Assembly (NCBI GenBank): GCA_000702245.1
Contig: JNKY01000016.1
Location: 163,068-227,067 of the forward strand
DNA from: Lachnospiraceae bacterium C6A11
GTDB taxonomy: Bacteria; Bacillota; Clostridia; Lachnospirales; Lachnospiraceae
Length of the DNA: 64,000 nt
Direction: 5' to 3'
The position numbers were made by a program, and so were the translations under genes. The notes beneath the pieces are model-generated. The model was not told where the DNA came from. It saw only the letters and a program-made list of their open reading frames with translations, and made no database searches. Shown here one piece after another: positions 24,645-34,357 of this stretch; positions within the stretch are counted from its first letter, which is position 1, and each line of letters opens with the position of its first letter.

Positions 24645-27137
24645 TTATTCGTATTTAAGTTCCTGTACTATACTGAGCTTCTTGCTCTTTCTCATTGTTG
24701 AAAGTGATGCTATGAAGATGATTGCTGCGATCACAAGTCCGAACTTTGGAATTGCTATCCAGCTTACATCAGTTACCATTGCAATACCAAAGAAATATGT
24801 TACGTCTGTGAAAAGTCCTGTTAAAAGGATCAGGAATGGTGTTGTGATAAGTAAGCTTATCACTACGCTGAACATACTCTCTGTAAGTATCATGTTCTTT
24901 CTCTTCTTCTTTGTCATACCTACCGAAGACATTACTGCGAATTCCTTCTTCCTCTGGTGGAAGCTGATGGTTATGTTATTGAAGATACCGATCGATGCGA
25001 TAATGAGTGCGAGATAAGAGAAGACTGCCATAACACTTACTACCATTGCATTGTTTTCTTCATTATTCTTGCAATCCTCAGCCTTTGTGCTGTAGGTTGC
25101 TCCGAGGGATGCGAGGTAAGACTTGAAATCCTTTTCTACATCCTGTGCACTTCTGGTTCCATCCAGTGAGAAGTTGATGTCACCGGCCTCTTTTATATTA
25201 AATACTTCCTTTGCGACGTCACTCTTTATTATAGTCATAATACCGTTGTTCCAAACCTTGCCATCGTATACACCGGCTACAGTGAAATCAACTTTTCTGT
25301 TATTAAACTCGAGTGTGACTGTGTCGCCCTTATCTTTCTTGATTGCCTTTGCAAGCTTTGTTGTAATAAATATCTGGTTATCGGTTGATGCTGCGAAGGA
25401 TTCAAGCTCTTCCTTATGCTCACTGTACATAGGTGTATATTCATCCATCATCTTACCGGTACCTATTGGATTTGAGACCGGTGAGATATAAGTGAGTTCG
25501 CCGTCAATCTCTCCCATGTTCCAGCCTGAGGTAACGATCGAATCTTTATCGATACCAGGTGTAGACATGAGCTTGTCAACGATCAGATCGGTTGTTGCTG
25601 TGTCACTTCCGTTCTCCATGATATTTGATATCGTATAATCATATTTGAGATCATCATAAGCTCCGACAACAAGATCTGTCATGCTTTCTCCGAATGAAGA
25701 GATCATGAGAACAGCTGATAAAGAAACTACTATAAGTACGATGTTGTTTCTGAGAAGCTTAGATGTTCTTATATTGTTCATTGTCAGGAATACGGTTGTA
25801 TTCTTTCTGAATATTCCTGCAAGCACTCTGGCAATGAACTTAACTACTGTAGGTGTCAGAAGGATGATTGAGATGAATGTTGTAAGCATTGCAACTGCTG
25901 TGAGTGGACTTTCATCCTTTCCGATCATTACGTGTACTGCGATCGAGAAACCAAGAAGAAGGAGACCAAAGATGAACTTAACAAGTCTTTTCTTCTGTTT
26001 TGGCTCTACTCTGTTAAGGATAACGTCCTTAACCTCGTATTTTCTGATAGATCTTACAGGAGTGTAAGCAGAGAGTACTGAAAGCACTGCTGCGAAGATC
26101 ATACCTATAACAATGTGAAGCGGTTCTATGTTGAACGGTGTGTAGATACCGTAATCTGCAAGAGGGGAGATGAGGCGTCCGATAACGTAGAGGAGAAGCT
26201 CTCCGAGAGCACATCCTACGATACCGCCGAGTATTGAGTACATCAGGCCTTCGAGAAGTACCATTCTCTCAATCTTTTTCTTTGTTGCGCCCTGGCTCAT
26301 AAAGGTTCCGATAACTGTAAGTCTCTCTGTCATTATGAGCTTAAATACTCCGTGGATGATTATCGCACTTACGATTACTACGATCGCCATCATTGCATAA
26401 AGTAAAGCTGTTATTGATGCGTCAGCCTCAAGTTCTGAGCTGAGTAAGTAAGCTGTAAGTTCTGTCTGGCTCTCGTTGAAGGTCTTAACAAACTTCTTTG
26501 CGCTGCCGCTTACAAGATTTGCTCCGATGTAGTTGTATTTTCCACCGGCTTCCATTTTGTTGTTCAGGTATTCGTAAGGAACAACCATGTGGAAGGAATT
26601 CTTCGTATCTGCATAGAAAAGCTTGTCATTGACTGCGACTGCCTTGACCTTAAGGACTACGTTTTCACCCTGGATGAAAAGCCTTATCATGCTACCTGTT
26701 TCAAGTCCAAGTTCATCAGCGATTCTCTTGGAGATGATGCAGGATGGCTCGCTGCCTTCAGTGTAGCTTGTTAAAAAATCATTTGTTCCTGAGTCGAGCT
26801 TTCCGTCGAAAGCTTCCTTGCCGTGGATCTGAATGTAGCTGATCTTGTCATTCTCATTCATGACACCCATGATCTGAAGCTGTAAGTCAAGATCCTTAAG
26901 CTCGGCTGTATCAATCTGTGCCTTGTCGATGAACGGATCGTCCGTTGCCGATGAGATTGCTATCTCCGAAACCTGAGCCTGTTCGTAAGGCTTTGTAAAG
27001 CTGTCGAAGATGAGCTTGATAAGTCCTGTACTTGCTACGAGAAGTGCAGTACTCATTGCGATGGAGAAGATGAGGAGACATAAGCGCCCTTTCTTCTCAA
27101 ACATGTTTTTTGAAATATACTTCAAAAAAACCTTCAC
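24645..27137 (-). CDS. ABC transporter permease, FtsX/MacB-like, 10-TM type
   Basis: An 830-residue permease with an N-terminal helix (about 15-37), an outside domain, then a first FtsX helix set (about 250-380), a short linker helix pair, a second outside domain (about 470-680) and a second FtsX set near the C-terminus (about 700-815). The conserved FtsX loop is visible as GATKKKIERMVLLEG and again as GMTKKKRKNMILTES. GTG 27137 follows AGGAGGTATGGAAAA. The duplicated FtsX layout fits antimicrobial-peptide or lipid/lipoprotein handling; the cargo is not determined. Confidence 0.9.
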   Translation of the reverse strand: MKVFLKYISKNMFEKKGRLCLLIFSIAMSTALLVASTGLIKLIFDSFTKPYEQAQVSEIAISSATDDPFIDKAQIDTAELKDLDLQLQIMGVMNENDKISYIQIHGKEAFDGKLDSGTNDFLTSYTEGSEPSCIISKRIADELGLETGSMIRLFIQGENVVLKVKAVAVNDKLFYADTKNSFHMVVPYEYLNNKMEAGGKYNYIGANLVSGSAKKFVKTFNESQTELTAYLLSSELEADASITALLYAMMAIVVIVSAIIIHGVFKLIMTERLTVIGTFMSQGATKKKIERMVLLEGLMYSILGGIVGCALGELLLYVIGRLISPLADYGIYTPFNIEPLHIVIGMIFAAVLSVLSAYTPVRSIRKYEVKDVILNRVEPKQKKRLVKFIFGLLLLGFSIAVHVMIGKDESPLTAVAMLTTFISIILLTPTVVKFIARVLAGIFRKNTTVFLTMNNIRTSKLLRNNIVLIVVSLSAVLMISSFGESMTDLVVGAYDDLKYDYTISNIMENGSDTATTDLIVDKLMSTPGIDKDSIVTSGWNMGEIDGELTYISPVSNPIGTGKMMDEYTPMYSEHKEELESFAASTDNQIFITTKLAKAIKKDKGDTVTLEFNNRKVDFTVAGVYDGKVWNNGIMTIIKSDVAKEVFNIKEAGDINFSLDGTRSAQDVEKDFKSYLASLGATYSTKAEDCKNNEENNAMVVSVMAVFSYLALIIASIGIFNNITISFHQRKKEFAVMSSVGMTKKKRKNMILTESMFSVVISLLITTPFLILLTGLFTDVTYFFGIAMVTDVSWIAIPKFGLVIAAIIFIASLSTMRKSKKLSIVQELKYE

Positions 27138-27381
27138 TTTTCCATACCTCCTGTGTTTTATACGTGATCGTTTATTTCCGATCTGTTTTTGTTTGATGAT
27201 GTGAGTATATCCCTCGCGGATTAAATAATAATTTGTAAAAGATTAAAAAATCATTAAAAAAAATACGAAATCAGATTAATTTATGGTAGAATATAGAATA
27301 AGTCGGACTATATATGAATGTCTGAAAATGGGGTATTTTAAAGGAAAAACGTGTTTTTTTGTATTGGTTGGGGTAAAGTCT

Positions 27382-30300
27382 ATGGAAAATGAGATTAAAA
27401 TTAAAAAAAGCATAACCTTCGGAGAGATAGCACTTGCTCTTGCAAATGATTATGACAGTATCTTCGTTATTGATTCGGATGATAACAGCTATGTTGAATA
27501 TCTCGCGGAGGGTGATAATAAGGAGCTTGTCAGGAGAGCTTCCGGCAAAGACTTCTATAAGGATGTTGTCAGGGACTGCCGCGAGCAGGTTTATCCGGAG
27601 GATCAGGAGAACTTCCTGAATGCCTTCAAGAAGGAGAATATTGAAGAGGTCTTAAAGAACGGAAAGTCCTTCGCTCTTAATTACAGGCTTATGATCAATA
27701 ATCAGCCGCTATACTACTTCCTGAAGACTATCCGAGGAACTGACGATAAGGTTATCATCGGTGTTCAGAATGTGGACGATCAGGTCAGGGACAAGATAAG
27801 AGCCGAGATGCAGATCAAGACATATATGCATATTTCCGGCGCTCTGGCGAGCCGTTATGAGGCTATCTACTATATTAATGTAGAGAACAGTGCCTATACA
27901 CAGTACAGTGCAAGTGATGAATATGCAAAGCTTGGCACTACCAGACAGGGCGAAGATTTCTTCGGCGATGCAGCGGATGATATCAGAAAATACATCCACA
28001 AGGATGACATGAAACGCGTGCTCAGCGAGCTGAAGAGGGAGAATCTTCTTAAGCATCTTAAGGAAAGCGGAACAGTTACGCTGACCTATAGGCAGCAGCT
28101 TGGTGACAGAACCCAATATGTTACATCAGTCATCGTTCAGCCAAGAAATCACCCGAATCATATCGTAATGGGTGTCATGAATGTTGATGCCCAGATTAAG
28201 CGCGAGCAGGATATGCTTGCCGAGAATAGAGTCTTCAATGAGATGGCTATGGCTCTCGGTTCAAGATATGAGGTCATCTACCGCGTTAATATCAAGACAG
28301 ATGAATATTCGGAATACAGTGCAAGTGCAAAATACACCAGACTCGAAGTGGGTGTTACAGGTAAGGATTTCTTCGCTGACACGCATAAAAATATGAAGAA
28401 GGACATCTATCCGGAAGATTTTCCTATGATGGAGCAGGCCATGAATAAGGATATCCTTCTGGCCAATCTGAAGGAAGAGGGCAAGGTTTATCTGAATTAC
28501 AGGCTGATGCTTGAGGGACGTCCTCAGTATGTAACACTTATCGTTCTGAAGCCGAAGAATGATTCGGAGCATATTATAGTGGCCGTTGAAAATATCGATG
28601 CTGCAAAACGCAGGGAGATAGAGTTTGAGAAGGCTATAGGCTCTGCGATAGACCTTGCAAATAAGGATGCGCTTACAAGTGTTAAGAATAAACATGCTTA
28701 TGCCAATTCTGAGCAGAAGCTGGACCTTGCGATTGAGGCGAAGGAGGATGTGGAATTCGCTATAGTAGTCTGCGATATCAACGGCTTGAAGAAGGTTAAC
28801 GATCAGCAGGGGCATAGTACCGGCGACGAATATATCAAGAGCGCCTGCAGGATAATCTGCAATATATTTGATCACAGTCCTGTATTTCGTATAGGAGGCG
28901 ATGAGTTTGTCATCATCCTCCGGGGAAGTGATTATGAAAATCGTATGGAACTTATTGCCGAGCTTGGTATGAAGGTTGCTGAAAATAAGAGGGCCGGTCT
29001 TGTTACACTGGCTTATGGAATCTCAGATTTTGATGCAAAGAATGACCTCAGGGTTCAGGATGTATTTGAGCGCGCTGATGAACTGATGTATCGGAATAAG
29101 AGGCGCTTTAAGGGTGAGATCCCGGATGAAGAGGTGAGTTCCGGCGGTTCGGAGCAATATATTAAATTCTATGAGCTTTATGAGCAGCTGGTATCAGCTA
29201 TGACTGAGATAGGTGGAGCAGATATTCCACGTATCGAGCAGCTTCTTATAAAAATATCAACCATGTTCAGGCTTTCCAAGGGCATTACCAGAGTATACAA
29301 GAATCCTCAGGAAGAACAGGATGGAAGCGGAGAAACTCTCTGCTGCTTTGATACCGGTAAAGAGGGCGAAGCAATCCTGTCCCGCAGAGTCGCTACAAGC
29401 GTTCTTTCGAGTGCGACCATCACCGTATATATGAGTCCGGATGAAAAGCCGCTGACTGATAGGGAAAGGTGGAAGGTTGAGCTGGTTATGAGGACGGTTC
29501 TCAGCTTCGTCAGCCGCAATCGTCTGAAGAATATAGTTGAAGAGCTTGCTTATCTGGACGATAACGGCTACCCTAACCTGAGAAGCTTGATAAAATATAT
29601 TAATGAAAATACGGAAACCGGTGCATTTGTAAATAAGGCTGCCTTCCGTTATAATATGAGGCATTTTTCTCTTGTTAATCAGGAGTTTGGCAGAGATACG
29701 GGCGATATCATAATGAAGAAGCATTTTGATACACTTAAGGAGCGTATAGGCAAGGAAGGTTTCCTGGCCAGACTGGGCGGAGATAATTTCGTCGGCATCT
29801 GTACCATGGATAAGGTGAAGGAGATAGCTGATTATCTTTTAGAGGCGCCGATTGCAATAAGTGAGGGACGAGTGATTAATATTCCGACAAGTGCAGGTAT
29901 CTTCTGCATACCGGACGATTATATCGTACGCAATCCGAGTGATATCATGGGTAAGATAATCACTGCATACCGTGCTGCTCAGACAGGCGGAAAGGATCAT
30001 ATAGTTTATTTCGATAAGTCTCTCTATGAAAGAAAAGAGAAGAGCATGAGAGTTCAGCAGCTGTTCTCCGATGCACTTAAGGATGGTGAGTTTAAGCCAC
30101 TCTATCAGCCAAAGGTTAATATAAGAAGCGGTGAGATAGTGGGCGCCGAGGCTCTCTGCAGGTGGTTCAGATGCAGTGAAGTGATCGTTCCGGATGAATT
30201 CATCCCGATGCTTGAGGAAACAAGCGATATCTGCAGGCTTGACCTTTATATGCTTGAGCATGTCTGCAGGGACATCAGGAGATGGATAGATGAAGGTAAG

Positions 30301-30822
30301 GATGCTGTCAGGGTATCGGTTAATTTCTCGAGAAAGAATATACTGAATGTGGCTCTTCCGGATACCATAGCGGAGATAGTCGATCACTATAATGTTCCTC
30401 ACAAATATATAGAGATAGAGCTGACAGAGACAACGACGGATGTAGAGTTCAGCGACCTTAAGCGTATAGCGCGCGGACTGCATGACAAGGGCTTCTATAC
30501 ATCGGTGGATGATTTCGGAATAGGTTTTTCATCCCTCAATCTTATCAGGGATATTCCTTGGAATACTGTCAAGATCGACAGAAGCTTCCTTCCTATAGAA
30601 GAGGATGATGAGAGCAGTGTAAGAGCCATCATGTTCAGAAGCGTAGTTCGTATGACCAAGAAGCTGGGGCTTGAATGTATCGCAGAGGGCGTCGAGACCG
30701 AGAGGCAGCTGCAGATACTGTGTGAAAACGACTGCGAAGTGGCCCAGGGTTATTATTTCGACAGACCGCTTGTTGTGGAGGAGTTTGAAAAACGTCTTCT
30801 TATGAAGAAATACACTGTATAA
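27382..30822 (+). CDS. PAS-PAS-PAS-GGDEF-GGDNF-EAL cyclic-di-GMP enzyme
   Basis: About 1146 residues if started at ATG 27382 (MENEIKIKKS). The longer frame from 27283 runs into a likely -10 (TAGAAT near 27287). Three tandem PAS-like repeats, each about 125 residues, share the pattern ASRYEAIYYINVENS...GxDFF...YxxD. GGDEF1 is intact (RIGGDEFVII near residue 505). A linker follows, then a second GGDEF-fold domain reading LGGDNF near 800. The EAL domain looks active: AEALCRW near 922, IEIELTET, DDFGIGFSSL, VKIDRSF and AEGVET. It could make and degrade c-di-GMP in response to ligands sensed by the repeats. No membrane span is seen. Confidence 0.9.
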   Translation: MENEIKIKKSITFGEIALALANDYDSIFVIDSDDNSYVEYLAEGDNKELVRRASGKDFYKDVVRDCREQVYPEDQENFLNAFKKENIEEVLKNGKSFALNYRLMINNQPLYYFLKTIRGTDDKVIIGVQNVDDQVRDKIRAEMQIKTYMHISGALASRYEAIYYINVENSAYTQYSASDEYAKLGTTRQGEDFFGDAADDIRKYIHKDDMKRVLSELKRENLLKHLKESGTVTLTYRQQLGDRTQYVTSVIVQPRNHPNHIVMGVMNVDAQIKREQDMLAENRVFNEMAMALGSRYEVIYRVNIKTDEYSEYSASAKYTRLEVGVTGKDFFADTHKNMKKDIYPEDFPMMEQAMNKDILLANLKEEGKVYLNYRLMLEGRPQYVTLIVLKPKNDSEHIIVAVENIDAAKRREIEFEKAIGSAIDLANKDALTSVKNKHAYANSEQKLDLAIEAKEDVEFAIVVCDINGLKKVNDQQGHSTGDEYIKSACRIICNIFDHSPVFRIGGDEFVIILRGSDYENRMELIAELGMKVAENKRAGLVTLAYGISDFDAKNDLRVQDVFERADELMYRNKRRFKGEIPDEEVSSGGSEQYIKFYELYEQLVSAMTEIGGADIPRIEQLLIKISTMFRLSKGITRVYKNPQEEQDGSGETLCCFDTGKEGEAILSRRVATSVLSSATITVYMSPDEKPLTDRERWKVELVMRTVLSFVSRNRLKNIVEELAYLDDNGYPNLRSLIKYINENTETGAFVNKAAFRYNMRHFSLVNQEFGRDTGDIIMKKHFDTLKERIGKEGFLARLGGDNFVGICTMDKVKEIADYLLEAPIAISEGRVINIPTSAGIFCIPDDYIVRNPSDIMGKIITAYRAAQTGGKDHIVYFDKSLYERKEKSMRVQQLFSDALKDGEFKPLYQPKVNIRSGEIVGAEALCRWFRCSEVIVPDEFIPMLEETSDICRLDLYMLEHVCRDIRRWIDEGKDAVRVSVNFSRKNILNVALPDTIAEIVDHYNVPHKYIEIELTETTTDVEFSDLKRIARGLHDKGFYTSVDDFGIGFSSLNLIRDIPWNTVKIDRSFLPIEEDDESSVRAIMFRSVVRMTKKLGLECIAEGVETERQLQILCENDCEVAQGYYFDRPLVVEEFEKRLLMKKYTV

Positions 30823-30837
30823 AAATAGAAATGATGG

Positions 30838-31926
30838 ATGAACAATATGTTAGTAAGAAGAGCTGAAAAAAGAGATATACCGAGGATACTTGAGCTTTTG
30901 TTTCAGGTGGATATGGTACATCATGAAGGAAGGCCGGACCTGTTTAAGGGTCCGGCTACTAAATATAATGCAGAGGAGCTGGCAGGTATCGTTGAGGACG
31001 ACGATACACCTGTATTTGTCTGTGAAAATGAAACAGGAATCGTAGTCGGACATGCTTTCTGTATCCATAAGCAGGTGATGGGAGATTCGGTTTTGACGGA
31101 TGTCAGGACTCTCTATATCGATGATATCTGTGTGGATGGTTCCTACAGAGGGAAGGGCGTTGGAAAAGCGCTTTATCAGTATGTTGTCGAATACGCGAAG
31201 GCTGAGGGCTTTTATAATATCACGCTCAATGTCTGGAACTGCAATCCGGGTGCGATGAAGTTTTATGAGGCTATGGGGCTGGTGCCGCAGAAGGTTTGTA
31301 TGGAGTACGTTCTTTCTGATGACGGTGAAAGCGCAGGTGACACAGCTGCCGACGGTATTAAAGGAAATACCGATGGTGTGGATAATGTTGTGAAAACGAG
31401 TGATAGGTCGGAGCGTAGCCTGGATAAAAATACCATTCCGGAAGAATATGTCATCTTGCCGGCGGTTGAGGCAGACCGTAAGGAGATACTTGCACTCTAC
31501 AATATGCAGAAGGGCAGACCGTTCTGCCCGTGGTCGGAAGCTTATCCGTCGGATGAAACAATCGACTTTGATCTTGAGAGAGATGCTCTTTTTGTCATGA
31601 AGGAAGACGGCAGGGTTATCGCAGCTATTTCAATCGACGAGGATGGGGATGTAAATAAACTGGCATGCTGGGATCCGGATCTTGCGCCGGGAGGCGAGCT
31701 TTCGAGACTTGCAGTTCTGCCGGATATGCAAAGCAGAGGGATAGCGCGAAGAATGATAGAGTATTCTATGGACGAGCTAAGGAAGAGAGGCTTTAAGAGT
31801 CTGCATTTTCTCGTGAACAGATACAATGTCAAGGCGCTCAGGTCCTATGCACATATGGGCTTCAACAATGTAGGAGAGTGCCATATGTACGAACAGGATT
31901 TCTTCTGCTACGAGAAAGAATTATAA
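30838..31926 (+). CDS. Tandem GNAT acetyltransferase
   Basis: A 362-residue protein with two GNAT domains. The first (about 1-160) has the acetyl-CoA loop GSYRGKGVGKALYQY and the C-terminal NVWNCNPGAMKFYEAMGL. A low-complexity Asp/Gly/Thr linker (about 160-200) joins a second domain with the loop PDMQSRGIARRMIEYS and the tail YNVKALRSYAHMGF. Both CoA loops are intact. It starts 15 bp after the c-di-GMP gene; a second ATG three codons later is possible. The substrate is unknown. Confidence 0.88.
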   Translation: MNNMLVRRAEKRDIPRILELLFQVDMVHHEGRPDLFKGPATKYNAEELAGIVEDDDTPVFVCENETGIVVGHAFCIHKQVMGDSVLTDVRTLYIDDICVDGSYRGKGVGKALYQYVVEYAKAEGFYNITLNVWNCNPGAMKFYEAMGLVPQKVCMEYVLSDDGESAGDTAADGIKGNTDGVDNVVKTSDRSERSLDKNTIPEEYVILPAVEADRKEILALYNMQKGRPFCPWSEAYPSDETIDFDLERDALFVMKEDGRVIAAISIDEDGDVNKLACWDPDLAPGGELSRLAVLPDMQSRGIARRMIEYSMDELRKRGFKSLHFLVNRYNVKALRSYAHMGFNNVGECHMYEQDFFCYEKEL

Positions 31927-31950
31927 ATTTAAATTGTAAGATATTTTAAT

Positions 31951-31994
31951 AAATCTGAGAATCTCTGATATTTATGAGAAACTCAGATTTTTTT
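31951..31994 (+). terminator. Rho-independent terminator after tandem GNAT
   Basis: AAATCTGAG (31951-31959) pairs with CTCAGATTT (31982-31990), followed by more T residues. The loop is long but holds a minor inner stem (TCTC/GAGA). Confidence 0.85.
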
Positions 31995-32168
31995 GTTGCA
32001 CTTTTGTTGCCTCTATAATGCTATCATCTGAACAAATGGTGCAGTAAAGTTATGATGTATTGATAATTTAAGGAGAATAAGACGAATAAAAAGGTTGGAA
32101 AACTGACCGGTATGGCGAAAAAATAATCAAAACAAGTAAATAAAGAGTAATCAGAAGACCATTCAATG

Positions 32169-32177
32169 TGCTATAAT
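32169..32177 (+). promoter_or_regulatory. Extended -10 promoter for the acyltransferase
   Basis: TGCTATAAT is a perfect extended -10, with no good -35. It lies inside the loop of an inverted repeat (GACCATTCA at 32157-32165, TGAATGGCC at 32186-32194). The rest of the 294-bp gap from 31927 holds the terminator above and an A-rich stretch with GGAG at about 32073 and a tiny frame of about 14 codons without a standard start. I call nothing else there. Confidence 0.5.
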
Positions 32178-32220
32178 AATAGTCGGTGAATGGCCTTTTG
32201 ATTTGTGGAGGGAGAAGCAG

Positions 32221-33354
32221 GTGCAGGACTATATTTTACTTATATTTCCGATAGCTATATTTCCGATACTTTTTGCAGGTTCCCGCGCGGCGAAGAAGGG
32301 TGAGTTCCATGAAGATGCGTGGACGGTGGGGCAGTCCAAGGCGATGCAGGTTTTTGCGGCACTGATGATCGTTCTTCATCATCTTGCGCAGACGATCACT
32401 GACTGCACGAGGGTTGGTAAGGGGCCGATTACGATCTGGAATTCCTTCGGAATACTTTTTACGTCGATCTTCTTCTTTTTCTCCGGATTCGGACTATATA
32501 AGAGCTACAAGACCAAGGAAAATTATCTGGACGGCTTTCTTAGGAGGAGGCTGATGCGGATCCTGATACCTTTTGCAATCACGAATATTCTGTACCTGGT
32601 TACGGTCTCATATTCCAGAGTTACCGGAGTGGGTGACGTGATAACATCGCTGTTTGGTTTTACTCTGATCAATTCCAATGCATGGTTTCTTGTGGAACTT
32701 GTTTTCCTGTACATCGCTTTTTATATCTGCTTTAAGTGGTCAAGGTCTGAACGTGGCGCGATCATTAAACTGAGCTGTTTTACACTGCTGATGGTGACCG
32801 GCGCACTGCTTCTCGGGCATGACGGTTCGCAGGTGAGAGGCCACTGGTTTATGGGAGAGTGGTGGTACAATACCACTTTCATATTTATCCTTGGAATAGT
32901 GGTGGCGAAGCATGAGAACAGCGTGAAAGGCTTTTTGATGAAGGGGTACAAGGTACTGCTTCTTGTTTTGATCGTACTTCTGGTTGGCTGGTATCTGCTG
33001 GAAGAATTCATGCTGGATCAGTTCGGATATTACAAGGAGTGGGAAGGACATCCGGGATATACGGAGAAGTTTATATCGCTACCGTTCCAGGTGATACTTT
33101 GCGCATTGTTCGTATTTCTGATGCTGCATGTCAACCTGAAGCTTAGATATAGTAATTCTGTCCTTAGGTTTCTGGGCGGGATCAGCTTTGAGATATATTT
33201 GATCCATGGCATGTTCCGTGAACTGCTACCTGGCACTCCGGACAGCACGATGCCGGACATCCTATACATGGCACTTGTTTACATACTGTCCATCATCGGC
33301 GCATGGCTGCTGGAGATTGTGGATAATTATCTGCTGAAAAAAGTCAGTAAATGA
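32221..33354 (+). CDS. Acyltransferase family 3 (OafA/WecH-like) membrane protein
   Basis: A 377-residue multi-span protein. I start at GTG 32221, with GGAGGGAG at 32207-32214. The family signature is visible as AMQVFAALMIVLHHLAQTI near residues 41-59 with its conserved His pair, followed by about ten hydrophobic helices including FFFFSGFGLYKSYKTKE and FLGGISFEIYLIHGMF. Such enzymes O-acetylate extracellular sugars or lipids. It is alone behind its own promoter, with no polysaccharide genes nearby, so the target is unknown. Confidence 0.88.
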   Translation: MQDYILLIFPIAIFPILFAGSRAAKKGEFHEDAWTVGQSKAMQVFAALMIVLHHLAQTITDCTRVGKGPITIWNSFGILFTSIFFFFSGFGLYKSYKTKENYLDGFLRRRLMRILIPFAITNILYLVTVSYSRVTGVGDVITSLFGFTLINSNAWFLVELVFLYIAFYICFKWSRSERGAIIKLSCFTLLMVTGALLLGHDGSQVRGHWFMGEWWYNTTFIFILGIVVAKHENSVKGFLMKGYKVLLLVLIVLLVGWYLLEEFMLDQFGYYKEWEGHPGYTEKFISLPFQVILCALFVFLMLHVNLKLRYSNSVLRFLGGISFEIYLIHGMFRELLPGTPDSTMPDILYMALVYILSIIGAWLLEIVDNYLLKKVSK

Positions 33355-33364
33355 ATAGAGCTTA

Positions 33365-33466
33365 TTGATAGGCGTCGGTGTGGGCGTTGGTGACCCGGAG
33401 GAGCTGCCGGAAGAAGCACCGTATATGACGACGATGATCATAAAAGAAATAAAGAGGTTTACATAA
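33365..33466 (+). pseudogene. Short coding-like fragment between acyltransferase and NudC-like gene
   Basis: A 33-codon open stretch from TTG 33365 ends 1 bp before the next ATG. Its sequence (GDPEELPEEAPYMTTM then IIKEIKRF) looks like the C-terminal tail of a real protein, but there is no clear ribosome site and no open frame upstream. It may be a gene remnant or a small peptide. The evidence is weak. Confidence 0.25.
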
Positions 33467-33467
33467 T

Positions 33468-34301
33468 ATGATTCAGGACATATATCCGAGCAAGCTTAGA
33501 ATTGAATATAAGAATTATGCAATCGAAGGAGAGGACAACTTACTGTTTTTTAATAGCGAAGGAAAAATACTTCTGGGAAATAAGGACGGGATTCCTTCGT
33601 TTTTAACAGCAGCAGAAGTCAGCAGCGATTACAGAAGTGTGTATTTATTCTCTCTGGATGAGAAGAGGTATTTTCTGGCGTTAGACGCAGAAGCAGTCGA
33701 CCTGCCCGGACTCGAGTATTATACGATCAGGGAGGTTCGTGACAAGTTTGTCGGAAAAGAGGTATTTGCTATATTTACGGCGTATCATCTCTGGAAATGG
33801 TACTCCGATAGCATTTTTTGCGGTAAATGCGCTGAAAGGCTTGAGTTGTCAGATAAAGAAAGGGCTCTGATATGTCCGAAATGCGGCAATGTGATCTATC
33901 CGCGTATCAATCCGGCGGTCATAGTCGGAGTTACGAAGGGCGACTCGCTCCTGATCACAAGATACAGGACCGGTTTTGCACATAACGCTCTGGTGGCCGG
34001 GTTTACCGAGATAGGTGAAACACTGGAGGAAACTGTGGCCAGAGAGGTTATGGAGGAAACTGGCGTGAAGGTTAAGAACATCCGTTACTATAAATCGCAG
34101 CCATGGGGATTGGCTCAGGATATTCTCGTTGGATTCTACTGCGATGCCGACGGCGACGCAGAGATTCATATGGACGAGGGTGAGTTGAAGTATGCGGAGT
34201 GGGTTAAACGCGAAGACATAGTTCTGCAGCCAAATAATTACAGTTTAACAAACGAAATGATGAAGGTATTCAGAGATCTGGGCAACGGCGCTGACGAATG
34301 A
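33468..34301 (+). CDS. nudC: NudC-like NADH pyrophosphatase (Nudix hydrolase)
   Basis: A 277-residue protein with the NudC layout: an N-terminal domain (about 1-110), a four-Cys zinc ribbon (CGKC then CPKCG, about 118-140) and a Nudix domain. The Nudix box GFTEIGETLEETVAREVMEE is complete. The family motif SQPWPFPxS that marks NAD(H)/deNADding enzymes is present only in part, as SQPWGLAQD, so substrate choice may have drifted. It hydrolyses NADH or NAD-capped RNA in known relatives. Confidence 0.88.
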   Translation: MIQDIYPSKLRIEYKNYAIEGEDNLLFFNSEGKILLGNKDGIPSFLTAAEVSSDYRSVYLFSLDEKRYFLALDAEAVDLPGLEYYTIREVRDKFVGKEVFAIFTAYHLWKWYSDSIFCGKCAERLELSDKERALICPKCGNVIYPRINPAVIVGVTKGDSLLITRYRTGFAHNALVAGFTEIGETLEETVAREVMEETGVKVKNIRYYKSQPWGLAQDILVGFYCDADGDAEIHMDEGELKYAEWVKREDIVLQPNNYSLTNEMMKVFRDLGNGADE

Positions 34302-34357
34302 TGATTTTGATTTGTGAGGAGAAGAGAGTATTTCAGAAATAAAGCAGGAGGGGTAGC

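Noticed and set aside
23928..27137. ABC transporter as a bacitracin-type resistance module with a two-component system
   Set aside because: No histidine kinase or response regulator lies next to it.
32072..32125. Tiny frame NKKVGKLTGMAKK after GGAG
   Set aside because: There is no standard start codon and only about 14 codons; it may be chance.
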